Notes: generated from the sequence alone by a model not told the origin. Positions 5,748-13,409 are shown, counted from the first letter of the stretch. The stretch: DNA of 15,967 bases from an uncultured Anaerovibrio sp. (GCA_900768695.1 CAAGDY010000044.1:1-15967); one strand, 5' to 3'. Numbers and translations are program-made.

Positions 5748-7076
5748 CTAGTAATTATACTCCTTTCTCTTCCTTACAATGAAATATACTGTTACAAAAG
5801 CAGTACATATTTCCGCCACAAAAATAGAAATCCAGATGCCATCAATGCCAAGCCACAAAGGCAGCAGCAGCACTGCCATCAGCTCAAAGCCAAAGGTGCG
5901 CAAAAAGGAGATTGCCGCCGATACCAGTCCGTTGTTGAGGGCTGTAAACAACGCTGCTCCCCAGATATTCAGCCCCATCAGCAGAAAAGCGAGTACGTAC
6001 ATGCGATAGCCATGCAGGGTCAGCTCGAAGAGGCCTGCATCATACCCCACAAAGGCCTTGAGCAGCGGTACCGCCGCCAGCTCTGCTACTACCACAATCA
6101 CTACACCGGCTGACAGCATCAGTATCAGGCTCTTTTTTACCAAATTGTGAAGCTCCTCATGACATTTTGCCCCATACTGAAAGCTGATAAGAGGCGCACT
6201 GCCGGAAGCATAGCCAAGATAAATAGACATAAATATGAAGGTGATATACATAATCGCACCATAGGCGGCAACGCCATCCTCACCGGCTATACCTAAAAGC
6301 TGAAAGTTATACAGTGCGGTAATAATGGAGCCCGACAGCACCGACACCATGTCAGATGAACCATTGGTAAATGTCCGAAAAATAACCTGCAGATTCAGCC
6401 TTGTGCTGGTCATGCACAGCAGACTGCTGTTACTGCGCCAAAAATAAACAAGCGGCACGATACCGCCAGCTACCTGTCCAAGAGCTGTAGCCAGGGCCGC
6501 CCCTGCCACGCCCCATTGAAAAACCACAATAAACAGGACATCAAGCACTACATTAATGCCGCCGGACAACAGCGACACCTTCAAGCTTAAATCCGGCTTG
6601 CCTGCAGCAATAAAAAAGCTCTGAAAAATGTTCTGCAGTACATAGAAGAACTGCGCCGCAAAAAGTATCCTGCCATACTCCACGCAATAAGGCTTCATCT
6701 GCGCATTGGCTCCCAGCATATCCGCAATCTGCGGCGTCATGCTGCAGCCCAGCAGGGAAAGCAGCAGGCCGATAACTGCCGCGGTATATACCAGAAGGGA
6801 AAAATACTGGTTTGCCAGCCTGTTCTTCCCCTCACCCAGCTTCTTGGAAATAATGGCATTGCCGCCCTCACCTATCATAAAGCCGATAGCTACAGGCAGC
6901 ATATCCACCGGCATGATGAGATTAACCGCCGCAAAAGGTATCTTGCCCACATAGTTAGAAATAAAAAATCCGTCCACCACGCCATAAACAGCCGTGCAGA
7001 TTATCATCAAAATCGGCGAGATGACAAACCGCAGAAGCCGCTTGTAGCCAAAGTGTCCTGATAGCTGTAAACTCAT
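5748..7076 (-). CDS. MATE-family multidrug/toxin exporter
   Basis: This 442-residue protein has about twelve hydrophobic helices in two similar halves, the normal MATE layout and length. Near the N-terminus it has YGVVDGFFISNYVGKIPFAA and NLIMPVDMLPVAIGFMIGEG, typical of the DinF/MepA-like branch. The second half has SDMVSVLSGSIITALYNFQLL and GYASGSAPLISFQYGA. Such proteins export cationic drugs, dyes or metabolites in exchange for Na+ or H+ across the cytoplasmic membrane. The ATG at 7076 has AAGGAG (7088-7093) upstream. It appears to be a single-gene unit: a strong terminator lies upstream (7169-7215) and another downstream (5601-5656). The roughly 90-base leader has two inverted repeats but no clear promoter match. 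The substrate is unknown. Confidence 0.93.
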   Translation of the reverse strand: MSLQLSGHFGYKRLLRFVISPILMIICTAVYGVVDGFFISNYVGKIPFAAVNLIMPVDMLPVAIGFMIGEGGNAIISKKLGEGKNRLANQYFSLLVYTAAVIGLLLSLLGCSMTPQIADMLGANAQMKPYCVEYGRILFAAQFFYVLQNIFQSFFIAAGKPDLSLKVSLLSGGINVVLDVLFIVVFQWGVAGAALATALGQVAGGIVPLVYFWRSNSSLLCMTSTRLNLQVIFRTFTNGSSDMVSVLSGSIITALYNFQLLGIAGEDGVAAYGAIMYITFIFMSIYLGYASGSAPLISFQYGAKCHEELHNLVKKSLILMLSAGVVIVVVAELAAVPLLKAFVGYDAGLFELTLHGYRMYVLAFLLMGLNIWGAALFTALNNGLVSAAISFLRTFGFELMAVLLLPLWLGIDGIWISIFVAEICTAFVTVYFIVRKRKEYNY

Positions 7077-7094
7077 TTTAACTTTTTCTCCTTT

Positions 7095-7110
7095 TTATGC
7101 AAAAGCATAA
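7095..7110 (-). promoter_or_regulatory. Small hairpin abutting the MATE ribosome binding site
   Basis: TTATGC, four bases and GCATAA form a perfect 6-bp stem with a four-base loop. It ends one base before AAGGAG of the MATE gene, so folding could affect ribosome access. It is short and AT-rich, so this is tentative. Confidence 0.35.
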
Positions 7111-7133
7111 GCATGCAACTATTTACATCGCCG

Positions 7134-7163
7134 GTGAAGGACATTCCTGCGCAAAGCCTTCAC
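7134..7163. repeat. Inverted repeat in the MATE leader
   Basis: GTGAAGG (7134-7140) and CCTTCAC (7157-7163) are perfect 7-bp arms around a 16-base spacer. They lie between the upstream terminator and the MATE ribosome binding site, where an operator for a repressor or a leader RNA hairpin would sit. Confidence 0.4.
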
Positions 7164-7168
7164 ACACC

Positions 7169-7215
7169 AAAAAACTGACACAGCAGCTGCGCCAAAAGCA
7201 CAGCCGCCATGTCAG
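7169..7215 (-). terminator. Strong rho-independent terminator after the HEQEH protein gene
   Basis: On the minus strand 7198-7215 pairs with 7175-7192 over 18 base pairs (four G-U pairs, no bulge) around a five-base loop. Six T follow (7169-7174). This is the strongest terminator in the window and isolates the MATE gene from upstream transcription. Confidence 0.92.
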
Positions 7216-7290
7216 GCACGCAAATCCATAATTCTAATTCTCAAATTCAGGCACCGCCGTCACGGCGCACTACATGCACCGCAACGGAAA

Positions 7291-7848
7291 TCAGGCAGAA
7301 ATATCCACGTTAGCACCGCGGTACTTATTGTCTGCATCAGATTCCTTCATATCCTTCTGATAAGGGTTATCTTCATTGTAATAGCGTATCTGAGTGTTGG
7401 TTTCGCCACCGGAAATATAGGTGCGCCCGCACTCAGGGCAGATGGCTGTCTTGAGCTGCACAGAAGCCCGGACAACCTCGCCGTTGCCCTCTTCGGCCTT
7501 CTGGTAGGCATTGGACACATGCTCCTGCTCATGCCCCATCACCACTGCCGCCGCAGACTCCGGCGCTATGTGGCCTGCCGCCTTGAAGGAAACCATCTCA
7601 TCAGAACCATCCTGATATTTGCGATTCTTGCAGGTTTCACATTCCTCCGGCGTGGACTTCCGCCCGTTCAGCCTTTTTCGCATTTCCGCCGGTGACTGAT
7701 AGCCATCCTCTTCCTGCTTCTGCCCGGCAATCCCATAGGTACCATTGCCTGCATTGCCGCTTGCACTATTATTCGTATCATTATTTGCCCTGTTCAGCCA
7801 GTCCCATGCACCGCTGTCCCGGGAAGCAAAAACTCCGTTCACTGCCAT
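7291..7848 (-). CDS. Small HExxH-like protein with two CxxC pairs, putative metalloprotease
   Basis: This 185-residue protein has no signal peptide or membrane helix. The first 50 residues are low-complexity and Asn/Gly-rich. A conserved-looking core follows: CETC (70-73) in a CETCKNRKYQDGSDEMVSFK block, GHIAPESAAAVVMGHEQEH with HEQEH at 106-110, and CPECGRTYISGG with Cys137/Cys140. HEQEH fits the HExxH zinc-protease pattern and the paired CxxC could hold a structural zinc. Proteins with this block occur in other anaerobic Firmicutes as uncharacterised or SprA-like putative metallopeptidases; this is from memory of the family. The ATG at 7848 has GAGGTG seven bases upstream, which excludes the longer frame from 7920. 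It ends in a strong terminator. Protease activity is unproven. Confidence 0.78.
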   Translation of the reverse strand: MAVNGVFASRDSGAWDWLNRANNDTNNSASGNAGNGTYGIAGQKQEEDGYQSPAEMRKRLNGRKSTPEECETCKNRKYQDGSDEMVSFKAAGHIAPESAAAVVMGHEQEHVSNAYQKAEEGNGEVVRASVQLKTAICPECGRTYISGGETNTQIRYYNEDNPYQKDMKESDADNKYRGANVDISA

Positions 7849-7977
7849 GATTTCACCTCTATCCCATCTTACTATACCTGTCCTGTTTATCCTGTCTGAT
7901 TCCGCACCGCGCCATGTCATGCCCTGCGCGGCACACTATATCGCACAACGCCGCATTGACCGGCATACATCAGCCCT

Positions 7978-9762
7978 TCATTGCAGACTGTTATTATACT
8001 CCACCGCCGTATTCTTGCCATGATGCTTGGCCTCATACAGTGCCTTATCAGCCAAATCCGCCAGCATAGCCACATCATCGCCAAAATCAGGGTGCAGTAC
8101 ATAGCCCAGGGAAACCGTCACACCAACGTCCGGGCACTCCGCTCTGCACTTGTCGCCCACATAATTCACAAAATCGCTCATCATCTGTCCCACATAGCTC
8201 TTGTCAGCATTCAGATACATCATGATAAACTCGTCGCCACCAATGCGCCCCAGCACCGCATCATTGCCAAAATAACTGCGCATGGCATTGGCCACGCAAA
8301 TCAGCAGGCTGTCACCTGCCGCATGCCCCAATGTGTCGTTGACATTCTTGAAATTGTCAAGGTCCATGTACATAACAGCCGTCGGTATGTCGGCATGTTC
8401 CTTGATATACTGCTCCATCAGCTCCAGCGAATGAGCGCGATTATACAGCCCCGTCAGGGCATCCGTAGCCGCCATCCGCTCCAGCACCAGCTCCCGCTGC
8501 TTGCTGGCATCAATATCATAGACAAGGGCATACATCCACTTGTCCGAAAACTCATCAAGGCAAAAGGTATTGATTGTTACCTTGAACCAATTCACCTTGC
8601 CATTATATTTGCGCTGATACTCGATAGAAAAGTTCTCATCGTCCGGCAGTCCGCGCAGAGCCTCCAGATTGAAAAAGTCCAGCAGTCTCTGCCTGTCCTC
8701 CTTGATGACACGCTCATTGACCAGCTCCCTGATAGCCTGGTCGTAATAAGGTGAAAATACCCGCGTTTCCTCCATCCACTTTTCCAGGCTGCTATCAGCA
8801 ACAAAATAATTCTTGTCGAGATTCACCGTGATATCATACACAGAATCCTTGCGCAACGTGCCCATCAGGCAGTTCTTATGCTTCTCATCTGCCTTCTGGT
8901 CAGTGATGTTCTTCCATGTACCCATAACATACTCAGGCGTGTGCTTTTCATCCCGCACAATCTGCCCGGTAAAGCTCACCCAGACCTGCCTGCCATCATC
9001 CGTCTCCAAAGCCATCTCCAGGGACAAATCCTCAGTCTGGCCGCGGGTCAGGAGCTTTTTGACAAAATCCATAAAGTCCGTGCGTGAATCACCCACAAAT
9101 TTCAGCACATTCACCATGCCCTGGGGAAAATTCTCAAAGGATATACATTCCTCGTTCATAAAAGGAATCCCGGCATAAGGCTCCTCCGATACATCAGTGT
9201 TAAAGAAAATAATAGAGCCCTGGCTCATATCCCAATACCAGCAGTTTACCCTGCTCTGGCGGAGGGCCTCCGTAAACAGTGCCTCCTTTATCTGGGCCTG
9301 CTTGTTGTAGCTGACACGCATAACATAGCTGGCTTCGCTTGGCGAAACGGATACACAGCAGACATGTATGCGACAGGTAATAACCGTACCCATCAGGGTG
9401 CGGAACATGATGTTCTCCGTAAATTCAACAAACACCTTCCGGCTGGCCACATCCAGAACAGCACAAAACCGCTTCTGTGCCTCCGGCGGCATCAGATGAG
9501 CAATATCCATCCCCTGGCTCCATAGGTAATTCGTCCACCCCATCATCTTTTCAAAAACGGAATTTGCCCCCTGAACCTTGACGATGCCGTCCTGCCTAAC
9601 AACAAAGGCCAGTGCGCCCAGCACCTTGTCGATATCCTTCTCATGCTTTATGTGATTTTTTACCAGCCATGAAATCAATCCATTTTTCATCATTCTACCC
9701 ACCAATGCAACCAGAGCAGCTGTCTGTAAATTTCTAGTTCGTGCCTGCAACGCAGCTTGCAT
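7978..9762 (-). CDS. PAS-containing diguanylate cyclase (GGDEF)
   Basis: This 594-residue protein ends in a complete GGDEF domain (about 425-588): DALTGLYNR (434-442), the metal-site stretch MYMDLDNFKNVND and an intact GGDEF (508-512), so it should make c-di-GMP from two GTP. The RxxD inhibitory site is absent; the equivalent position reads GNDA. Ahead of it are PAS-like segments at about 165-290 (closing with WVSFTGQIVRDEKH and GTWKNITDQK) and 305-425 (VNWFKVTINTF, MYALVYDIDAS), and a weaker one at 45-150. No membrane helix is evident, so sensing is probably cytoplasmic. The start is uncertain: ATG 9762 has no ribosome binding site, while ATG 9693/9690 has GGTGGG just upstream. It is divergent from murQ. 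Confidence 0.92.
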   Translation of the reverse strand: MQAALQARTRNLQTAALVALVGRMMKNGLISWLVKNHIKHEKDIDKVLGALAFVVRQDGIVKVQGANSVFEKMMGWTNYLWSQGMDIAHLMPPEAQKRFCAVLDVASRKVFVEFTENIMFRTLMGTVITCRIHVCCVSVSPSEASYVMRVSYNKQAQIKEALFTEALRQSRVNCWYWDMSQGSIIFFNTDVSEEPYAGIPFMNEECISFENFPQGMVNVLKFVGDSRTDFMDFVKKLLTRGQTEDLSLEMALETDDGRQVWVSFTGQIVRDEKHTPEYVMGTWKNITDQKADEKHKNCLMGTLRKDSVYDITVNLDKNYFVADSSLEKWMEETRVFSPYYDQAIRELVNERVIKEDRQRLLDFFNLEALRGLPDDENFSIEYQRKYNGKVNWFKVTINTFCLDEFSDKWMYALVYDIDASKQRELVLERMAATDALTGLYNRAHSLELMEQYIKEHADIPTAVMYMDLDNFKNVNDTLGHAAGDSLLICVANAMRSYFGNDAVLGRIGGDEFIMMYLNADKSYVGQMMSDFVNYVGDKCRAECPDVGVTVSLGYVLHPDFGDDVAMLADLADKALYEAKHHGKNTAVEYNNSLQ

Positions 9763-9770
9763 TTATACAC

Positions 9771-9790
9771 TACTTATTTTATCATAAGTA
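9771..9790. promoter_or_regulatory. 20-bp inverted repeat between the diguanylate cyclase gene and murQ
   Basis: TACTTAT (9771-9777) and ATAAGTA (9784-9790) are perfect 7-bp arms around six bases. The repeat sits in the only divergent intergenic region of the window and overlaps TATGAT/TAAAAT sequences that could be the minus-strand -10. It is a plausible operator for a dimeric regulator of one or both directions. It is AT-rich, so chance is possible. Confidence 0.4.
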
Positions 9791-9899
9791 ATAGGAAGTA
9801 TGCCATAAAAATTAATAAAATTGAACAAGTTTCTAAAAAATCAGGACCAAAAAACCTACAAGGCCATAAATAGCTGAGAACAGAACAGGAGATGATATT

Positions 9900-10820
9900 A
9901 TGCTGAAGCTTGAAGAGCTGGCCACGGAAAAAATCAATCCCGCCACGCGTCATATTGACACCATGACGACGCTGGAAATGGTGACCGTCATCAACAGCGA
10001 GGACGCCAGGGTTGCCCCCGCTGTAGGCAGGGAGCTGCCTGCCATAGCGAAAGCCATCGACATAATCACGGAAAGGCTAAAAGAGGACGGCCGCCTTTTT
10101 TATGCAGGCGCAGGCACATCAGGCAGGCTGGGGGTACTGGATGCCTCTGAGTGCCCGCCGACCTTTGGCACAGAACCGGAACTGGTGCAGGGACTAATTG
10201 CAGGAGGAAAGGAGGCTATGTTTGTGGCGCAGGAGGGTGCCGAAGATGACCGGCAGCTGGCCGCCGATGACCTGACTGCCGCCGGCCTGACCGCCAGGGA
10301 CGTTGTGGTCTCCCTGGCCGCTTCCGGCCGTACCCCCTACAGCATAGGCGCCATCAGATACGCCCGGCTGACCGGCGCCTACAGTATCGCCATCGTGTGC
10401 AGTCCTGATTCTCCCATGTCCAGGGAAGCAGAGCTTACCATCTGTCCCCTGCCCGGCCCGGAGGTAATCACCGGTTCTACCCGCCTCAAGGCAGGAACAG
10501 CCCAGAAGCTGGTGCTGAACATGCTTTCCACCGGCGTCATGATAAAGCTCGGCAAGGTGTATGGCAACCTGATGGTGGATGTGCAGGCTACAAACAAAAA
10601 GCTGGCTGAACGTTCCCGGCGCATTGTCATGGAAGCGACAGGCTGCTCCCGTGAGGAAGCAGAAGCAGCCCTCAGTCGCACAGAAGGCCAGGCAAAGCTG
10701 GCTGTATTCCTCCTGCTCTCAGGCCTGGATGTACAGACAGCCAGGCAGAGGCTGGCTGCCGCCGACGGCTACGTAGCCAGGGCGCTCCGGAACTGCACAG
10801 AAGCCTGCCTGCATAGCTAG
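9900..10820 (+). CDS. murQ: N-acetylmuramic acid 6-phosphate etherase
   Basis: MurQ cleaves the lactyl ether of MurNAc-6-phosphate to give GlcNAc-6-phosphate and D-lactate in the cytoplasm. The 306-residue protein is full length and shows the whole family signature: LFYAGAGTSGRLGVLDASEC (67-86), then PPTFG with the catalytic Glu84, QEGAEDD with the second acidic residue (Glu115), SLAASGRTPYSIGAI, and EVITGSTRLKAGTAQKLVLN of the SIS sugar-phosphate fold. VYGNLMVDVQATNKKLAERS and a small helical C-terminal domain follow. AGGAG lies nine bases before the ATG. It heads murQ-murP-mupG; the murP start is 37 bases beyond its stop. The protein lacks the N-terminal kinase of AnmK and the regulator domain of GckR, so it is a simple etherase. 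Confidence 0.97.
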   Translation: MLKLEELATEKINPATRHIDTMTTLEMVTVINSEDARVAPAVGRELPAIAKAIDIITERLKEDGRLFYAGAGTSGRLGVLDASECPPTFGTEPELVQGLIAGGKEAMFVAQEGAEDDRQLAADDLTAAGLTARDVVVSLAASGRTPYSIGAIRYARLTGAYSIAIVCSPDSPMSREAELTICPLPGPEVITGSTRLKAGTAQKLVLNMLSTGVMIKLGKVYGNLMVDVQATNKKLAERSRRIVMEATGCSREEAEAALSRTEGQAKLAVFLLLSGLDVQTARQRLAAADGYVARALRNCTEACLHS

Positions 10821-10850
10821 ATGATTGCACGATTGATACAAAGGAGCTGT

Positions 10851-10868
10851 ATGATATATGAATTATGA
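10851..10868 (+). other. Possible five-codon leader frame overlapping the murP start
   Basis: An ATG at 10851 lies four bases after AAGGAG and reads Met-Ile-Tyr-Glu-Leu-stop, ending inside the murP start region in another frame. It is better spaced from the ribosome binding site than the murP ATG (10858). It may simply be chance. Confidence 0.25.
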
Positions 10869-12246
10869 GATACTGGCCGAAAAAATCTATCAGATAACCG
10901 GCCCTGCCCAAAATATCCGCCACGCAGGCAACTGCATGACAAGGCTTCGCCTGCAGCTGGACAGGGTTACACCGGAAATGGCCGTTGCCCTGAAGGCCAT
11001 TAAGGGAGTTATCGGCGTTCATACAACCGACACGGAGCTGCAGGTAATACTGGGGCCGGGAACCGCCGAAAAAACCGCTGCCGCCTTTAATGCCCTCCTG
11101 CGCCGCCATCAGGACGCAGAAAGGCACAGCAGCTACAGCATCGGGGATGGCGAAAAGCTTCACGCCGACATACGGGCAAAAAACGCCACGCCCTTCAAGC
11201 TGCTGCTGAAGAAAATATCGCGCATCTTCATCCCCCTCATCCCCGGCTTTATCGCCTGCGGCCTGATTACAGGACTTCTCAATCTGTTGCTGAAGGCCGA
11301 CCCGGCTCTTGGGAGTATGGCATGGGTGAAAATGCTTTCAGTGATGGGCAACGGAATTTTCTACGGCATGAACCTGTTTGTCGGCTTTAACGCCGCCAGG
11401 GAATTTGGCGGTTCTCCGGTGTTAGGTGGCATCCTGGCCGCCATCATCACCCATCCGGCTCTGAAGGATATCATGCTGGGTGATGAGGCCCTGATGCCCG
11501 GACGTGGCGGTATCATCGCCGTACTGCTGGTAACGTCCTTCGGGGCATGGCTGGAGATTCGACTGAGAAAAATCATCCCGTCCATACTGGATCTGCTGCT
11601 GACACCGCTTCTGACCATCCTGATTGCCGGATTCGCCGCGTTGTTCATCCTGCAGCCTCTCGGCGGCATCATTGCCTCTGCCATCGGCAGCGGCGTGACC
11701 ATTGCCATCCATGAGGGTGGTGCCCTGACCGGCTTTGTGCTGGGCGGTCTTTGGCTGCCTATTGTCATGCTGGGCATTCATCAGGCCATGACACCGATTC
11801 ATGTTCAGCTGATTCAGGAATATGGCATCACACTGCTGCTGCCCATCCTGGCCATGGCCGGCTGTGGCCAGATCGGAGCCTGCGTTGCCGTGTATTTCAA
11901 GACCAGGAACCAGTTTTTGAAAAAGACCATTCTCTCTGCCCTGCCGGTAGGCATCATGGGCATCGGCGAGCCCCTTATCTACGGCGTCACCCTGCCGCTG
12001 GGCAGGCCGTTCATCACCGCCTGCATCGGCGGTGCCTTTGGCGGTGCTGTACAGGCGGCCTTTTCTGTAGGCTCCTCCGCCATAGGCATCTCCGGTCTGC
12101 CCCTGACGACTGTTACCAGTCAGCCCTTCATCTATCTGGCAGGCATCCTGACCGCATACGTAGCCGGCTTCCTCATCACCTGGTTTGCCGGCTTTGATGA
12201 CCCGGAAGAAGCCGGGGATGGCACAACGGGAGCTGAAGCATTATGA
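10858..12246 (+). CDS. murP: PTS EIIBC permease for N-acetylmuramic acid (MurP type)
   Basis: This 462-residue permease has an N-terminal EIIB domain (1-80) with the phosphorylated cysteine in NIRHAGNCMTRLRLQL (Cys26). After a linker comes an EIIC domain of about ten hydrophobic helices from about residue 115, including the sugar-site motif GEPLIYG around Glu371. It should bring MurNAc, or the MurNAc-GlcNAc disaccharide, across the membrane while phosphorylating C6. No EIIA domain is attached, as in E. coli MurP, so a separate glucose-type EIIA must supply phosphate. AAGGAG (10841-10846) lies 11 bases before the ATG. The stop overlaps the mupG start as ATGA. MurNAc specificity is inferred from murQ and mupG; the EIIBC itself could pass as a sucrose or glucoside permease. 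Confidence 0.92.
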   Translation: MNYEILAEKIYQITGPAQNIRHAGNCMTRLRLQLDRVTPEMAVALKAIKGVIGVHTTDTELQVILGPGTAEKTAAAFNALLRRHQDAERHSSYSIGDGEKLHADIRAKNATPFKLLLKKISRIFIPLIPGFIACGLITGLLNLLLKADPALGSMAWVKMLSVMGNGIFYGMNLFVGFNAAREFGGSPVLGGILAAIITHPALKDIMLGDEALMPGRGGIIAVLLVTSFGAWLEIRLRKIIPSILDLLLTPLLTILIAGFAALFILQPLGGIIASAIGSGVTIAIHEGGALTGFVLGGLWLPIVMLGIHQAMTPIHVQLIQEYGITLLLPILAMAGCGQIGACVAVYFKTRNQFLKKTILSALPVGIMGIGEPLIYGVTLPLGRPFITACIGGAFGGAVQAAFSVGSSAIGISGLPLTTVTSQPFIYLAGILTAYVAGFLITWFAGFDDPEEAGDGTTGAEAL

Positions 12247-13340
12247 AAAAAGGCATTTCCATCTATCCGGGGCTGGACAATACGCGCGAGGAAAACCTCG
12301 CCCTTGTCCGCTCCGCCGCCAGGCTGGGCATAACGAGAATTTTTACCTCCCTGCAGATACCTGAAACCAGCAGGCATGGCTTTGCGGCCAGACTGCAGGA
12401 GCTTTTGGAGCTGGCCGGCAGTCTGAACATGGATGTAATCTCCGATGTTTCCCCTGACAGCCTTGCCATTCTCGGCATCGATACATTTTCCCTGCCGGAG
12501 CTCCACCGCCTCGGCCTCCGCACACTGCGGCTGGATGACGGCTTTACCCCGGAGCAGATAGCCGGTCTGAGCCGCAATCCATACGATATGAGCCTGCAGC
12601 TCAATGCCTCTGTCCTGAATGAAGGCACCCTGCTGGAGCTGCAGCGGCACCACTGCCGCCCGGACAGGCTGGAGGCCCTGCACAATTTTTTCCCGCGGGA
12701 AAACACAGGTCTTTCCGAAGCATTTGCCCTGCAAAAGACACAGCTTCTGCAGAGCTACGGCATCAAAACCGGCGCCTTCGTTCCCAGCTTCAACCGCCCC
12801 CGCAGTCCACTGCAGGCGGGATTGCCAACTCTGGAACTGCACAGACAGTCGGGGTTCAGCTTTGCCATACGCCACCTTGCCGCCATGGGCATGGACAGCA
12901 TATTTATTGCCGACTCCCTGCCTGATGAGCAGGAGCTGGCACAGCTTGCCGCCCTTGACAGTACCTCCGTCACCCTCGCACCGGTATGGTGCCCCGAAAT
13001 CATCCCTCTGGAGCAGGAGCTGTGCCGCCATACATTTACCTCCCGCCCGGACGAAGCCCGCGATGTACTGCGTACCTGCGAAAGCCGCCGCATAGCCAGG
13101 CAACTGCTGAAAAAATACCAGCTGCCGGACATCCCGCAGCTCAACGCTGATATGCCACGCCCTGGGGGAACAATCACGCTGGACAACGGGCTTTATCAGC
13201 GCTACCAGGGAGAGCTGCAGATTACAAGAACAGACCTGCCACCTGACCAGCGTGTCAACGTGCTTGGCCACCTCCCTGAACTGGAGCAGCGGCTGGTAAA
13301 ATACATCACCCCGGGCAAAAAATTTAAGCTTTGCCTATAG
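12243..13340 (+). CDS. mupG: 6-phospho-N-acetylmuramidase MupG (DUF871 family)
   Basis: This 365-residue cytoplasmic glycosidase is expected to split MurNAc-6-P-beta-1,4-GlcNAc into MurNAc-6-P, the substrate of MurQ, and GlcNAc. The DUF871 pattern is clear: GISIYPGLDNTREEN at the N-terminus, GITRIFTSLQIPE (29-41), MDVISDVSPDSLAILG, LRTLRLDDGFTPEQIA, and LHNFFPRENTGLSEAFA. These form a TIM barrel. The final 100 residues, from about MPRPGGTITLDNGLY, form the cyclophilin-like domain seen in the family. The ATG overlaps the murP stop (ATGA at 12243-12246), so translation is coupled. The same three activities are neighbours in Staphylococcus aureus. Assignment rests on family plus operon; active-site residues were not mapped. 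Confidence 0.93.
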   Translation: MKKGISIYPGLDNTREENLALVRSAARLGITRIFTSLQIPETSRHGFAARLQELLELAGSLNMDVISDVSPDSLAILGIDTFSLPELHRLGLRTLRLDDGFTPEQIAGLSRNPYDMSLQLNASVLNEGTLLELQRHHCRPDRLEALHNFFPRENTGLSEAFALQKTQLLQSYGIKTGAFVPSFNRPRSPLQAGLPTLELHRQSGFSFAIRHLAAMGMDSIFIADSLPDEQELAQLAALDSTSVTLAPVWCPEIIPLEQELCRHTFTSRPDEARDVLRTCESRRIARQLLKKYQLPDIPQLNADMPRPGGTITLDNGLYQRYQGELQITRTDLPPDQRVNVLGHLPELEQRLVKYITPGKKFKLCL

Positions 13341-13343
13341 TAA

Positions 13344-13392
13344 TGCAACAAAAAAGAGACTGGCCTGCATGGACAATCTCTTTTTTATTGCA
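13344..13392. terminator. Bidirectional terminator between mupG and the chemoreceptor gene
   Basis: A-rich and T-rich arms AAAAAAGAGA (13350-13359) and TCTCTTTTTT (13377-13386) are perfectly complementary, and outer arms (13344-13348 with 13388-13392) extend the stem past one mismatch. Each strand presents a T-run after the GAGA stem. The element starts four bases after the mupG stop and ends 17 bases beyond the stop of the convergent chemoreceptor gene, so it can serve both. Confidence 0.85.
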
Positions 13393-13409
13393 TATAAATA
13401 TTTTTTCTA

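Noticed and set aside
7255..7267. CGCCG-tca-CGGCG hairpin just after the HEQEH protein gene
   Set aside because: The stem is only five pairs and no T-run follows on the minus strand; the 18-bp structure at 7175-7215 is the convincing terminator.
7212..7297. Three copies of TCAGGCA
   Set aside because: They are seven bases long with unequal spacing, one is part of the stop codon region, and one lies inside the terminator stem, so no repeat array is indicated.
7900..7940. CCGCGC/GCGCGG inverted repeat downstream of the diguanylate cyclase stop
   Set aside because: It is a GC-rich stem with no following T-run in the minus direction; it could be a weak hairpin but is not supported as a terminator.
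12132..13271. Minus-strand open frame of about 380 codons opposite mupG
   Set aside because: It overlaps the well-supported mupG and the end of murP, has no ribosome binding site, and would run against the operon.
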